NCBI RefSeq assembly: GCF_002933955.1
Contig: NZ_BEWW01000243.1
Coordinates: forward strand, 1 to 64,000
Direction of reading: 5' to 3'
DNA length: 64,000 nt
DNA from: Prevotella sp. MGM2
Lineage (GTDB): Bacteria > Bacteroidota > Bacteroidia > Bacteroidales > Bacteroidaceae
The stretch's first letter is position 1; each line of letters starts with the position of its first letter. The notes beneath the pieces were generated by a model, which did no database searches, had not been told where the DNA came from, and saw only the letters and a list, made by a program, of their open reading frames with translations. Of this stretch, positions 36,912 to 46,427 are shown piece by piece. Made by a program: the position numbers and the translations under genes.

Positions 36912-39374
36912 ATGAATAAAGACGACATACAGCAAAATCCCTTTTCTTTAATTGCTGATTTTGACGGAGATATATCCGGTTTGTTTGCCAAGGAGGTTGG
37001 TTCCATTCTGCCCATACTTCCTCTGCGCAACATGACCCTGTTTCCCGGAGTGGTGGCTCCGGTGGCTGTTGGCAGGGAAAACTCCAAGCAACTGATTGCG
37101 CAAGCCGTTAAAAATGACGGCCAAATCGGCGTGGTTTGCCAACGCGTTCCAGAAGTAGACATGCCCGCCGGCAAGGATCTATATCCTATTGGCGTAATGG
37201 CTAAAGTTATGCGCGTCATCGAATTGCCAGATAACGCAATAACTGTCATCCTGCAAAGTTTTTCACGCTTTGAACTGGGGAAAATAACCCGTCAGACACC
37301 ATTTTTGCGTGCCAAGGTGGAAAAGCTGGACGAAGTATTGCCCGCTGATGATGACAAAGAATACGCAGCATTGACTGAAGCCTGTAAGGAAGCTACCATA
37401 CGGCTGCTGCGCACTAGCGACACTGTACGCGAAGAGGCTGTATTTGCTATCCGGAACATCAACCATCCGGTCTTTCTCATCAACTTTATCTGTACCAATC
37501 TTCCTTTTCCCATTGAGGAAAAAACAGAGCTTCTGGCGGAAGGCGACCAGAAAAAACGCGCCTACAAACTCCTTTCCATCTTAAACAGAGAGTGCCAATA
37601 TGCTGCTCTCAAACAGCATATCCAAAATCAGACACGAGAAGATTTGGATCAGCAGCAGAAAGAATACTTCTTGCATCAACAGATAAAAAACATCCAGAAT
37701 GAGTTGGGAGAATCTCAAAATGAGGATGTTGTTGAACTGCAAAACCAAGCAGCCCGACTAAACATGCCGGAAAAAATACAGGCTGTTTTCAATAAGGAGA
37801 TAAGCAAACTGGCACGTATTAATCCGCAAAGTCCAGACTATAATGTACAGTTGAATTATCTTCAGACAATGGTTGCACTACCTTGGGGAAAAGAAACTGA
37901 AGACAACCTGAACATACGCAATGCCGAACGTATTCTTAATAGCGACCATTATGGTATGGAAAAAGTCAAGGAGCGAATTTTGGAACATTTGGCCGTATTA
38001 CGCTTACGAAAAGACATGAAAGCCCCCATTATTTGTCTTTACGGACCTCCGGGAGTCGGCAAAACCTCATTAGGGCGCAGCATTGCAGCAGCCTTAGGCC
38101 GCAAATACGTAAGAGTGTCCTTAGGCGGAGTGCACGACGAATCGGAGATACGCGGACATCGGCGCACTTACATAGGAGCCATGCCCGGACGTATCATAAA
38201 AGGAATAATGAAGGCGGAAAGTTGCAATCCGGTTTTTATTTTAGACGAAATCGACAAAGTTTCTCAGGCAAATTACAATGGCGATCCACAGTCTGCTTTG
38301 CTTGAGGTATTGGATCCTGAGCAGAACAATGCGTTTCACGATAACTTCCTTGATACAGACTTCGACCTCTCAAAGGTGTTTTTTATCGCAACGGCCAACA
38401 ACCTGAACACGATTCCAACTCCGTTGCTTGACCGCATGGAATTAATAGAAGTGGAAGGCTATCTTACTGAAGAAAAAAAGGAAATAGCCCGACGACACCT
38501 CATCCCCAAAGAACAGAAGGAATTGGATTTCGGCAAATACGGTACATTGAAATTGACACCGGCAGCAACAGAATTGATCATCGAAAAATATACACGCGAA
38601 AGCGGTGTGCGCCAACTCGAAAAGCAAATTGACAAGATTTTTCGTAAAACAGCCTATTTGACAGCGGTTAACAATGAAATGCCATTTGCAAAATCCACAA
38701 TCAAGCCGCAAGATATAGAAACTCTTTTAGGCAAGCCGCCTTATAACCGGGACAAATATCAGGGCAACACATATGCCGGCGTTGTAACCGGATTGGCCTG
38801 GACCGCTGTCGGAGGAGAAATTCTTTTTATCGAAACTAGTTTAAGCAAAAGCAAGGCATCCAAACTTACCTTAACTGGAAATCTAGGGGATGTTATGAAA
38901 GAATCGGCCGTATTGGCTTTGGAATACATCAAATCACATGCCGAAAAATTGAATTTGGATTATCGGATCTTTGATAACTGGGATATTCATATCCATGTAC
39001 CGGAAGGTGCGACCCCAAAAGACGGACCGTCTGCCGGTATCACTATTGCAACATCACTGGCCTCTGCCTTGACCCAAAGAAAGGTACGGGCAAATATAGC
39101 CATGACCGGCGAAATCACTTTACGCGGAAAAGTTCTGCCGGTAGGAGGCATCAAGGAGAAAATTTTGGCAGCCAAACGTGCCGGAATTACTGACATCGTC
39201 ATGAGCGAAGAAAACCGCAAAGATATAGAAGAAATAAAAGCGACATATATCGATGGACTGAAATTTCATTTTGTCGATAATGTGGAAGAAATTTTTGAAA
39301 TAGCCTTGCTCGATGAGATAGTGGAATCTCCTATAGATCTGACAATAAAAGAAACACCAACAAGTTCGAATTGA
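36912..39374 (+). CDS. lon: ATP-dependent protease Lon
   Basis: Cytosolic AAA+ serine protease for damaged and regulatory proteins. From ATG at 36912 ([12 protein letters not shown]) it has 820 residues: substrate-binding N-domain ([15 protein letters not shown]), coiled coil, Walker A GPPGVGKT (378-385), Walker B FILDEIDK, and the protease domain with Ser about 707 in KDGPSAGI and Lys about 748 in VGGIKEK. The frame extends upstream to an ATG at 36837, but that coincides with the predicted sigma-54 start and encodes a non-conserved tail. Two candidate promoters precede it. Confidence 0.96.
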   Translation: MNKDDIQQNPFSLIADFDGDISGLFAKEVGSILPILPLRNMTLFPGVVAPVAVGRENSKQLIAQAVKNDGQIGVVCQRVPEVDMPAGKDLYPIGVMAKVMRVIELPDNAITVILQSFSRFELGKITRQTPFLRAKVEKLDEVLPADDDKEYAALTEACKEATIRLLRTSDTVREEAVFAIRNINHPVFLINFICTNLPFPIEEKTELLAEGDQKKRAYKLLSILNRECQYAALKQHIQNQTREDLDQQQKEYFLHQQIKNIQNELGESQNEDVVELQNQAARLNMPEKIQAVFNKEISKLARINPQSPDYNVQLNYLQTMVALPWGKETEDNLNIRNAERILNSDHYGMEKVKERILEHLAVLRLRKDMKAPIICLYGPPGVGKTSLGRSIAAALGRKYVRVSLGGVHDESEIRGHRRTYIGAMPGRIIKGIMKAESCNPVFILDEIDKVSQANYNGDPQSALLEVLDPEQNNAFHDNFLDTDFDLSKVFFIATANNLNTIPTPLLDRMELIEVEGYLTEEKKEIARRHLIPKEQKELDFGKYGTLKLTPAATELIIEKYTRESGVRQLEKQIDKIFRKTAYLTAVNNEMPFAKSTIKPQDIETLLGKPPYNRDKYQGNTYAGVVTGLAWTAVGGEILFIETSLSKSKASKLTLTGNLGDVMKESAVLALEYIKSHAEKLNLDYRIFDNWDIHIHVPEGATPKDGPSAGITIATSLASALTQRKVRANIAMTGEITLRGKVLPVGGIKEKILAAKRAGITDIVMSEENRKDIEEIKATYIDGLKFHFVDNVEEIFEIALLDEIVESPIDLTIKETPTSSN

Positions 39375-39404
39375 ACATTCTAACTTTTATGACCTTGGAG
39401 ACTC

Positions 39405-40535
39405 ATGACATTTAACTTACAACATACAGATAAAGGAAGTGCTGCACGTGCGGCACTTCTCACTACAGATCACGGGCAAATCGAAACTCCGATATTCATG
39501 CCAGTCGGCACACTGGGAACTGTTAAAGGAGTACATTTACACGAACTAAAAGATGACATAAAAGCACAAATCATTTTAGGGAATACCTATCATCTTTATC
39601 TACGGCCCGGATTGGAAATTATAGAACGTGCAGGAGGGCTACACAAATTTAATGGATTTGACCGCCCAATGCTCACTGATAGTGGTGGATTTCAAGTGTT
39701 CTCACTGACCGGTATCCGCAAATTAAGTAATGAAGGCTGTGAGTTTCGTTCGCATATAGATGGCAGTAAACATTTCTTTACCCCTGAAAAAGTGATGGAT
39801 ATAGAACGTGCCATAGGCGCTGACATCATGATGGCTTTCGATGAATGTCCGCCAGGCACAGCCGATTTCGCTTATGCCAGAAAAAGCCTTGACCTGACAC
39901 ACAGATGGATGAAGCGCTGTTGGAAACGTTTCCATGAAACTGATCCTAAATACGGCTACCACCAATCATTATTCCCAATTGTACAAGGTTGTGTATATCC
40001 TGATTTACGTCGTGAAAGTGCTAAATTCATGGCTGATTTTGGAGCTGAAGGTTATGCCATCGGTGGATTGGCAGTAGGCGAACCCGCAGAAGTCATGTAT
40101 GAAATGATAGAAGTGGTCAATGATATTCTTCCCAAAGACCGTCCACGTTATTTGATGGGAGTAGGTACCCCCATCAATATCCTGGAAGCCATCGAACGTG
40201 GAGTAGACATGTTTGATTGTGTAATGCCTACACGAAACGGCCGCAATGCAATGTTATTTACCGCTGAAGGTATTTTGAATATGCGTAATGCAAAATGGGC
40301 AGATGATTTTTCTCCTGTAGACCCTATGGGGCACTGTTTGGCCGACACGCAATATTCACGCGCTTATCTGCATCACCTTTTCAAGGCCAAAGAACTTCTG
40401 GCCATGCAAATAGCCAGCATACATAATCTGGCATTTTATCTGTGGCTGGTAAAAGAGGCACGCACACATATTTTAGCTGATGACTTTTCCGAATGGAAAG
40501 TTGAAATGGTGGAAAAATTATCCAGAAGACTTTGA
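39405..40535 (+). CDS. tgt: tRNA-guanine(34) transglycosylase
   Basis: Exchanges G34 of GUN-anticodon tRNAs for a queuine precursor. 376 residues with the catalytic-core motifs TDSGGFQVFSL, MAFDECPPG, GGLAVGEP and DCVMPTRNGRNAMLFT (the nucleophilic Asp region). The C-terminal zinc site of the usual enzyme (CxCxxC then His) is not intact: the equivalent stretch reads DPMGHCLADTQYSRAYLHHL with a single cysteine. Length is normal and the fold should be kept. It is 30 nt after lon and overlaps or abuts the LptF/G gene. Confidence 0.94.
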   Translation: MTFNLQHTDKGSAARAALLTTDHGQIETPIFMPVGTLGTVKGVHLHELKDDIKAQIILGNTYHLYLRPGLEIIERAGGLHKFNGFDRPMLTDSGGFQVFSLTGIRKLSNEGCEFRSHIDGSKHFFTPEKVMDIERAIGADIMMAFDECPPGTADFAYARKSLDLTHRWMKRCWKRFHETDPKYGYHQSLFPIVQGCVYPDLRRESAKFMADFGAEGYAIGGLAVGEPAEVMYEMIEVVNDILPKDRPRYLMGVGTPINILEAIERGVDMFDCVMPTRNGRNAMLFTAEGILNMRNAKWADDFSPVDPMGHCLADTQYSRAYLHHLFKAKELLAMQIASIHNLAFYLWLVKEARTHILADDFSEWKVEMVEKLSRRL

Positions 40536-40546
40536 TAAAGGCTTTT

Positions 40547-41713
40547 ATGAAAAGAATATGGTTGCATATAAAGGACTGGTATCAATCTATCAGACGACTT
40601 TTAATTAAAGGTAAGGAATTGCTTACCCTTAAACGCATTGACAGGTATATCATTAAGAAATTTCTGTCTACTTACATCTTTCTGATTGCGATTGTTATCT
40701 TAATAGCCATTATCTTTGACTATAATGAGAAAATAGATAAATTTACACAGAGTCATGTCTCTTTTGAGAGGATTATATTCGATTATTATCTAAATTTCAT
40801 TCCCTATTTCTCAAACTTATTCAGTCCGTTATTTGTTTTTATTGCGGTTATTTTCTTTACGTCAAAATTGGCTGGAAATTCTGAAATAATAGCAATGAAA
40901 TCCACAGGAATGAGTTTCCGGCGCTTATTGCGCCCTTACATGATAGCTGCAGGCCTTATCGCTATTACAACATTCCTTTTAGGAGCTTATGTCATACCTC
41001 GCGGGAACGTGCAACGAGTGGAATTTGATAATACTTATATAAAGAAGAAAAAATCCACTATTGCAGAAAATGTACAAATGCAAGTTGATACGGGAGTAGT
41101 AGCATATATCACCCATTTTGACAATGAATCCAAAAGCGGTTATGGCTTTTCTTTAGATAAATTTATAGATAAGAAACTGATATCGCATCTGACAGCACAA
41201 AACATACAATACGACACGTTGTCGGACCGCCGTTATAGTTGGACGCTCCATATGTATCGTATTCGCACTCTCAAAGGCATGCGTGAAACTATTACAAGTG
41301 GAGAGAAATTAGATACAATTGTCATGATGGAACCCTCAGACTTCTTTTATGTAAAAAATCAGCAAGAAACAATGACGCTGCCACAATTGAATGAATTTAT
41401 TCATAAACAAAAACTCAGAGGAGCTCCTAACATCAGCACCTTTGAAGTTGAGTATCATAAGCGTTTTGCTATGCCGTTTGCTGCGTTTATCCTAACAATT
41501 ATCGGTGTATCACTTTCAAGCCAAAAACGTAAAGGCGGCATGGGATTCTCACTGGGCATCGGTTTAGCTCTAAGTTTTGGATATATTCTATTTCAAACCA
41601 TTTCTGCAACATTTGCCACTAATGCAGGATTTCCGGCTATGCTTGCAGTTTGGATTCCCAATATTGTATTTGCCATTATTGCTTATATTCTTTATCAACG
41701 AACACCGGAATAA
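40547..41713 (+). CDS. LptF/LptG (YjgP/YjgQ) family permease
   Basis: Inner-membrane subunit of the lipopolysaccharide export ABC transporter LptBFG. Around 388 residues: basic N-terminus, helix 1 at LSTYIFLIAIVILIAIIF, helices 2-3, a large periplasmic beta-domain (about 125-290) and three C-terminal helices, the layout of this family. The frame also allows TTG at 40532 overlapping the tgt stop by 4 nt; ATG at 40547 is preferred but not proven. Whether it plays the F or G role cannot be told from sequence. Confidence 0.87.
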   Translation: MKRIWLHIKDWYQSIRRLLIKGKELLTLKRIDRYIIKKFLSTYIFLIAIVILIAIIFDYNEKIDKFTQSHVSFERIIFDYYLNFIPYFSNLFSPLFVFIAVIFFTSKLAGNSEIIAMKSTGMSFRRLLRPYMIAAGLIAITTFLLGAYVIPRGNVQRVEFDNTYIKKKKSTIAENVQMQVDTGVVAYITHFDNESKSGYGFSLDKFIDKKLISHLTAQNIQYDTLSDRRYSWTLHMYRIRTLKGMRETITSGEKLDTIVMMEPSDFFYVKNQQETMTLPQLNEFIHKQKLRGAPNISTFEVEYHKRFAMPFAAFILTIIGVSLSSQKRKGGMGFSLGIGLALSFGYILFQTISATFATNAGFPAMLAVWIPNIVFAIIAYILYQRTPE

Positions 41714-41777
41714 TATTAAAAAAATCCGGAAAAAGTTTTTTTGAAAAGAGCCTTTAATATATAATTCCCCAATTAAT

Positions 41778-43085
41778 ATGCTTTTCACTGATTTAGACCT
41801 CAACGAAGATTTGTTAGACGCTTTGTACGACATGCGTTTCGATGAGTGTACCCCCATACAGGAACAATGTATCCCCCATATTCTTGAAAACCGTGACCTC
41901 ATTGGCATAGCACAGACCGGTACAGGAAAAACCGCCGCCTATTTACTTCCATTGTTAACACTTTTATGCCGTGAACCGCATCCTAAAGATTCTGTAAACT
42001 GTTTAGTTATGGCTCCAACACGAGAACTGGCACGCCAAATAGACCAGGCCTTACAAGGATTTGGGTATTATATGGACATTAACGGTGTTGCTGTTTATGG
42101 CGGAAATGACGGCGCACGTTACGAACAGGAAAGGCGCAGTCTGAGCGCTGGTGCAGACATTGTCATTGCCACTCCTGGACGTTTAATCACACATCTGCAA
42201 TTAGGAACATTAGACTTAAGCCGTACAACCCACTTAGTTCTGGATGAGGCAGACCGAATGCTGGATATGGGGTTTAGCGAGGACATTATGAAAATAGTAG
42301 AAAACTTACCCCAAAAGCGACAAACTATATTGTTCTCAGCTACGATGCCACCCAAAATTGCAGAATTGGCACGTCAGATTATGCATGATCCAGTAGAAGT
42401 TAGTATTGCTGTATCAAAACCAGCAGAAAAGATAGATCAAAGTGTTTATATCTGTAAAGAAGGGGATAAGACAGCCATCATCAAACATTTATTTAAAGAA
42501 AAAGCTCCAGAAAGAGTAATTCTTTTTGCTTCTTCAAAACAGAAAGTAAAAGATTTGAATATCTCCCTACAACGTGCCGGTTATAATGTAGCTGCTATGC
42601 ATTCCGATTTAGAACAGAAGCAACGGGATGAAGTAATGCTTGATTTTAAAGCCCGCCGCATTGACATTTTGGTGGCAACCGATATCGTGGCACGTGGCAT
42701 TGACATTGATGACATCACTTTGGTCATAAATTATGATGCACCACACGACGCAGAAGATTATGTACACAGAATAGGCCGCACAGCCCGTGCCGGTCGCGAA
42801 GGCCGTGCCATAACTCTTGTTGGTGAACGTGACCGGACGGCTCTCGCTTCTATCGAAAATCTGTTGAATGAAAAGATAGCAAGAGCTGCATTACCTGAAG
42901 GCATGTCCGCACCTGTTCCCGACAATATGACAAGAGGAAAGAAAAATGGAACACGAAAACATTCGCATACGAATAAACATTATAACAATCATCGTAACGG
43001 CCACAATCATACCACTTCGAAATCGACAAAAACAAACTCGCGTGGTAAAAAGGGACATCCTCAACAAGGAAAAGATACGCCCTAA
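41778..43085 (+). CDS. DEAD-box ATP-dependent RNA helicase
   Basis: RNA-unwinding ATPase of the RhlE/CsdA-like group, acting in ribosome assembly or RNA decay. 435 residues: Q-motif CTPIQEQCIP, motif I AQTGTGKT (45-52), PTRELA, DEAD (156-159), SAT, and motif VI HRIGRTARAGREG. The last 55 residues are a low-complexity basic tail rich in His, Asn, Lys and Thr (from TRGKKNGTRKHSH), suited to RNA binding. It is 64 nt after the LptF/G gene and ends before a terminator. Confidence 0.94.
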   Translation: MLFTDLDLNEDLLDALYDMRFDECTPIQEQCIPHILENRDLIGIAQTGTGKTAAYLLPLLTLLCREPHPKDSVNCLVMAPTRELARQIDQALQGFGYYMDINGVAVYGGNDGARYEQERRSLSAGADIVIATPGRLITHLQLGTLDLSRTTHLVLDEADRMLDMGFSEDIMKIVENLPQKRQTILFSATMPPKIAELARQIMHDPVEVSIAVSKPAEKIDQSVYICKEGDKTAIIKHLFKEKAPERVILFASSKQKVKDLNISLQRAGYNVAAMHSDLEQKQRDEVMLDFKARRIDILVATDIVARGIDIDDITLVINYDAPHDAEDYVHRIGRTARAGREGRAITLVGERDRTALASIENLLNEKIARAALPEGMSAPVPDNMTRGKKNGTRKHSHTNKHYNNHRNGHNHTTSKSTKTNSRGKKGHPQQGKDTP

Positions 43086-43121
43086 ACAATTTCCTCTAAT
43101 GACAATATTAAAATTCCTCAA

Positions 43122-43149
43122 ACGTGATACTGTTCTCAGCATCACGTTT
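43122..43149 (+). terminator. DEAD-box helicase terminator
   Basis: AACGTGATACTG and CAGCATCACGTT pair at 11 of 12 positions around a 4 nt loop and are followed by TTTT, 36 nt after the stop codon. Confidence 0.75.
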
Positions 43150-43241
43150 TTTAATAAGGTGTAATCAAACTTTTAATCACTTTGCGGTACCAATGATGAA
43201 TTCATTTCCACAAATAAATCCGCCTCTTCCAATATAAAAAA

Positions 43242-43277
43242 ACAGGTTGCTCCGACTTTTAAACTGGAGCAACCTGT
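43242..43277 (-). terminator. GH20 gene terminator
   Basis: ACAGGTTGCTCC and GGAGCAACCTGT form a perfect 12 bp stem with a 12 nt loop; on the reverse strand a run of seven T follows. It lies 60 nt after the GH20 stop codon. Confidence 0.85.
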
Positions 43278-43335
43278 CTGTAACTTTCTATCCTTTCTTA
43301 CTTTCTACTTTGAAAGCTAAGGGGATTTCTTATAT

Positions 43336-45360
43336 TCATTCTATTCCCATCGAAACTTTCAGATTTGTAATCTTACTCTTGAAATTTCCGGCCTTACAAA
43401 GAGGGAACACCAATGTGCGCTGATAATTCATCTTAGCGCTAGGCACATAGGTTTCAGTTTTCCAAGTTTCTCCCTCTTCAAACTGATAGTTTGTACGATC
43501 TGTAGGTTTCACAACATGAATGGTTTGAGGACCAAGTTCCTCTTTCTTATTACCATTTATCAAAAGACGGGTCATTTTATTATTACCCTGAATGGTAATA
43601 GTAACTTCCTCTCCAACAGGAATGCGATAGTTAAACGTGTTAAGATAACCATCGCGTGAAAAGCCTAGTTTACCGTTGCGTGGGTCAGACAGATAGAATA
43701 CAGCATTTTTAGAACGGAAAAGTTCAGTGCCCTTAGCTTCAGTTTCTCCCTTGACAGTAAATGAAACTGTGTAGTCATAACCAACTTCTTCTACAGGAAG
43801 TGTGACTCCAGCCTTTACTTCAGCCATTTCAAACGGAGTTTTAAGTTTACCAGCCTCATTTACAGCAGGAGCTTCACTTAAAAGGTGACGTTGTTGATTG
43901 AACTCGTCATAAGGCAACTGAGTTTTTTTGCCAGTCCAACATTTCACGGCCAATGTCTGTAAAGCCGGATAAACCCTATCGTGAATATCCTTTACAGAAA
44001 TACCGTTGCCGGCATGGTCGTTCCACACTGCAAACATTCCGCCAAGTATGGCCGGATCGTTTTCTTCAAATTTCTGATTGCCAATGGTAGCTGGCGTCCA
44101 GTTATTATAAAGATGCTGGCAGTTCAAATAATCATAATAATAGCCGGCCGCAGGGACTATATAAACCAATCCGTCAGGAATACTTACAAGCTGATAGCCT
44201 TGTTCTTTCATATCTTTAGGATTGGCAAAACCGTTATACCAGCAACTCATAATCACATCTTTCGACTTAACTGGAGTTTCTCCTTTGGCATGTGTCAAAG
44301 CTCCCCACACCATGGCTTGTTTACCATATTTTTCAACAAACTTGATATAGTGATCGGTAAATGCGCGAAATTTCTCAACAACGTCTTTCTTCGCATTAGA
44401 ATATTCATCGGTGCCGATATGGACACGCTTGCCGCGGAACACAGGTTCTTTGCCTTCGAGATATTCTTTAAAAAGACCGTCTACAAATTCATAAGTCTCA
44501 GGCTTAAACAGGTCGAGATGGTCCATTCCATAATCTTTTGAGGCTATTTCCGGCTTATAGTGAGTAAATGCCAAAGAATGTGCCGGAACATCTATCTCTG
44601 GAATGATTTCCACACTGTTCTCTTCTGCCAATTTCTGTAATTCTATAAATTCTTTTTTAGAATACGAACCATCCTTAGCAGTCAACCCCGGATAAGTGTC
44701 ACTCTCCAATCTGAAGGCTGCTTGGGTCTTATTCCAATCATTACCAAAGAACTGCCGGAAGCCGTTGTCATTGAGATGTACCTGTAGAGTATTCATCTTA
44801 TAGTACCCCATCATCTTGACCAGACTGCGCAGATAGTCCATAGGAATAAATTTACGTCCGCAATCAATCATAAAACCACGCATCGCATATTGTGGTATGT
44901 CGGTAGATGAACCACAAGGAATGACATGAGTGGCTGATTGTTCGGACAACTGTAGTAAAGTACGGGTCCCCCAATAAAGGCCTTGAACTGTGGCTGCTGA
45001 AATCTGTGCCGTTTCACCGATATTCATGATATAGCCCTCTTGTCCCAGTTCCTTATTTTTTTTCAAAGTCAGCACGAAGTCACCTTTTTGAGCCTTTCCT
45101 TTACCCACTATAAGTTTCTTACCCGTTAAAGCTTCATAATCGGCCACAAAAATATCTGCTGTTTTCAGCAAATCCTTGGAGGAACCGGAAAGAATTACAC
45201 GTCCGGATGGCATGAACTTTCCTTCAGCTCCGACCCAATTAGTCAGTTCCGGAACAACAAAAGGCTTGGGGTTAATCTCTGCAAACGCACTACACACCAT
45301 AACCATGCCGCAAAACATAGTTGCCGCAACGCGTTTAAACGAAAAAGAAATTTTCTTCAT
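43336..45360 (-). CDS. secreted GH20 beta-N-acetylhexosaminidase
   Basis: Releases terminal beta-GlcNAc or beta-GalNAc by substrate-assisted catalysis in the periplasm or at the cell surface. The 674-residue protein has a signal peptide (about 1-27, ending AFA), a GH20b domain (about 30-145), the catalytic barrel from QYAMRGFMIDCGRKFIPMDY with the acid pair D318-E319 in HIGTDEYSN (the usual motif is HxGGDE, here Thr replaces Gly), and a C-terminal beta-sandwich (about 530-674). A -7 element at 45399-45406 lies upstream and a strong terminator downstream, so it is monocistronic. Confidence 0.93.
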   Translation of the reverse strand: MKKISFSFKRVAATMFCGMVMVCSAFAEINPKPFVVPELTNWVGAEGKFMPSGRVILSGSSKDLLKTADIFVADYEALTGKKLIVGKGKAQKGDFVLTLKKNKELGQEGYIMNIGETAQISAATVQGLYWGTRTLLQLSEQSATHVIPCGSSTDIPQYAMRGFMIDCGRKFIPMDYLRSLVKMMGYYKMNTLQVHLNDNGFRQFFGNDWNKTQAAFRLESDTYPGLTAKDGSYSKKEFIELQKLAEENSVEIIPEIDVPAHSLAFTHYKPEIASKDYGMDHLDLFKPETYEFVDGLFKEYLEGKEPVFRGKRVHIGTDEYSNAKKDVVEKFRAFTDHYIKFVEKYGKQAMVWGALTHAKGETPVKSKDVIMSCWYNGFANPKDMKEQGYQLVSIPDGLVYIVPAAGYYYDYLNCQHLYNNWTPATIGNQKFEENDPAILGGMFAVWNDHAGNGISVKDIHDRVYPALQTLAVKCWTGKKTQLPYDEFNQQRHLLSEAPAVNEAGKLKTPFEMAEVKAGVTLPVEEVGYDYTVSFTVKGETEAKGTELFRSKNAVFYLSDPRNGKLGFSRDGYLNTFNYRIPVGEEVTITIQGNNKMTRLLINGNKKEELGPQTIHVVKPTDRTNYQFEEGETWKTETYVPSAKMNYQRTLVFPLCKAGNFKSKITNLKVSMGIE

Positions 45361-45398
45361 GATAATTGATTATATTTATTTGATCGAGGTTGATAGTG

Positions 45399-45406
45399 CA
45401 AAGATA
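45399..45406 (-). promoter_or_regulatory. -7 element of the GH20 gene
   Basis: TATCTTTG on the reverse strand, about 39 nt before the GH20 ATG; the -33 box is not obvious. Confidence 0.5.
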
Positions 45407-45568
45407 GGTATTTTATTTTTATCCCTTACAACAATTGATGGTAAACCCACCACCAACAGCCAAACAAAGACACATTGAATAAAACATCTGTATTGCAACC
45501 CAACAACCGGCTCTACAGAAGCAAACTGTTATATTCAAGAATTTCTTCTCTCTATTCATTCAAAAAAT

Positions 45569-45735
45569 ACTTGGATTTTAAATTGCAATACGGGGATTTA
45601 TTATGAAAACATGCAGAAAAAAACTGTTCTTATTGCTGATAAACACGCAAAAAGCGAAGCATTTCTAAAGAATGCTCCGCTCCGCTGTTACAAAGATAAT
45701 GAATTATTCCATCAAATGCAAGAAATGTTAAAAAG
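45569..45735 (-). repeat. dispersed promoter-hairpin element, copy E (degenerate)
   Basis: Reverse copy with a weaker promoter: CAA at 45719-45721 and CAAAGATA at 45691-45698, still about 20 nt apart when aligned to the other copies. The hairpin at 45653-45681 (GCGGAGCATTC / GAAATGCTTCGC) is followed on that strand by TTTTTGCG. The CCGTATTGCAATTTAAAATC block is at 45572-45591. The TTAACATATTTAAC end was not found, so the element looks truncated or eroded. It lies in the 610 bp gap between divergent GH20 and VOC genes, whose remainder holds the two promoters. Confidence 0.7.
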
Positions 45736-45825
45736 TGAACTGTAATTAAATCCACAAAAGTTTATCTGAATATTTATTCACTATTAAATAAATGTCGCAT
45801 AATTCATTTTTTCAGATTTAATCGC

Positions 45826-45833
45826 TATCTTTG
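45826..45833 (+). promoter_or_regulatory. -7 element of the VOC gene
   Basis: TATCTTTG about 140 nt upstream of the ATG. The leader contains a small hairpin (CATTACA TGT TGTAATG). Confidence 0.5.
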
Positions 45834-45971
45834 TAATCGCAAAGCAAATTGCAGACAAGAGCAAAACGACAATCCCCTTAAATGAATTAGGTACAATAGG
45901 AATCATTCGCTGTACATTCTTTTCATTACATGTTGTAATGCTCTTGAAAACTTTTAAACTCAAATGATTTT

Positions 45972-46352
45972 ATGACAGATATCAAGGCTAAATTTGACCA
46001 CTTCAACATCAATGTTACAGACTTGCAAAAAAGCATCACGTTCTATAGAGAAGCGTTAGGATTAATCCCTTGTGGTGAAATAAATGGCCCTGAAGGAGCC
46101 TTTAAAATAGTATATCTGGCCAATGAAAGCTCTGCTTTTAAATTGGAACTGACATGGTTACGCGACCATCCTCAAAAATACGATTTGGGAGAATGCGAAT
46201 TTCACCTTTGCCTGCGTGTACCGGGTGACTATGCTGCCACACGTGCCTTTCACAAAGCAATGGGATGTGTTTGTTATGAAAACAATGACATGGGACTTTA
46301 TTTTATTTCCGACCCTGATGGATATTGGATTGAAATTCTACCTATGGAATAA
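45972..46352 (+). CDS. VOC-family metalloenzyme, glyoxalase I-like
   Basis: A 126-residue single-domain vicinal-oxygen-chelate protein. All four glyoxalase I-type metal ligands are placed as expected: His10 (FDHFNI), Glu59 (KLELTW), His78 (EFHLCL) and Glu121 (YWIEIL). The size and order match lactoylglutathione lyase, though Bacteroidales lack classical glutathione, so the thiol co-substrate is uncertain. It may be cotranscribed with the phosphohexomutase 75 nt downstream. Confidence 0.82.
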   Translation: MTDIKAKFDHFNINVTDLQKSITFYREALGLIPCGEINGPEGAFKIVYLANESSAFKLELTWLRDHPQKYDLGECEFHLCLRVPGDYAATRAFHKAMGCVCYENNDMGLYFISDPDGYWIEILPME

Positions 46353-46427
46353 ATCTTCAGACTTTTTAAAACGGTATTTGCCGGAGATATAATATTTTAT
46401 AATAAACGACAAAAGCAAGATATAATC

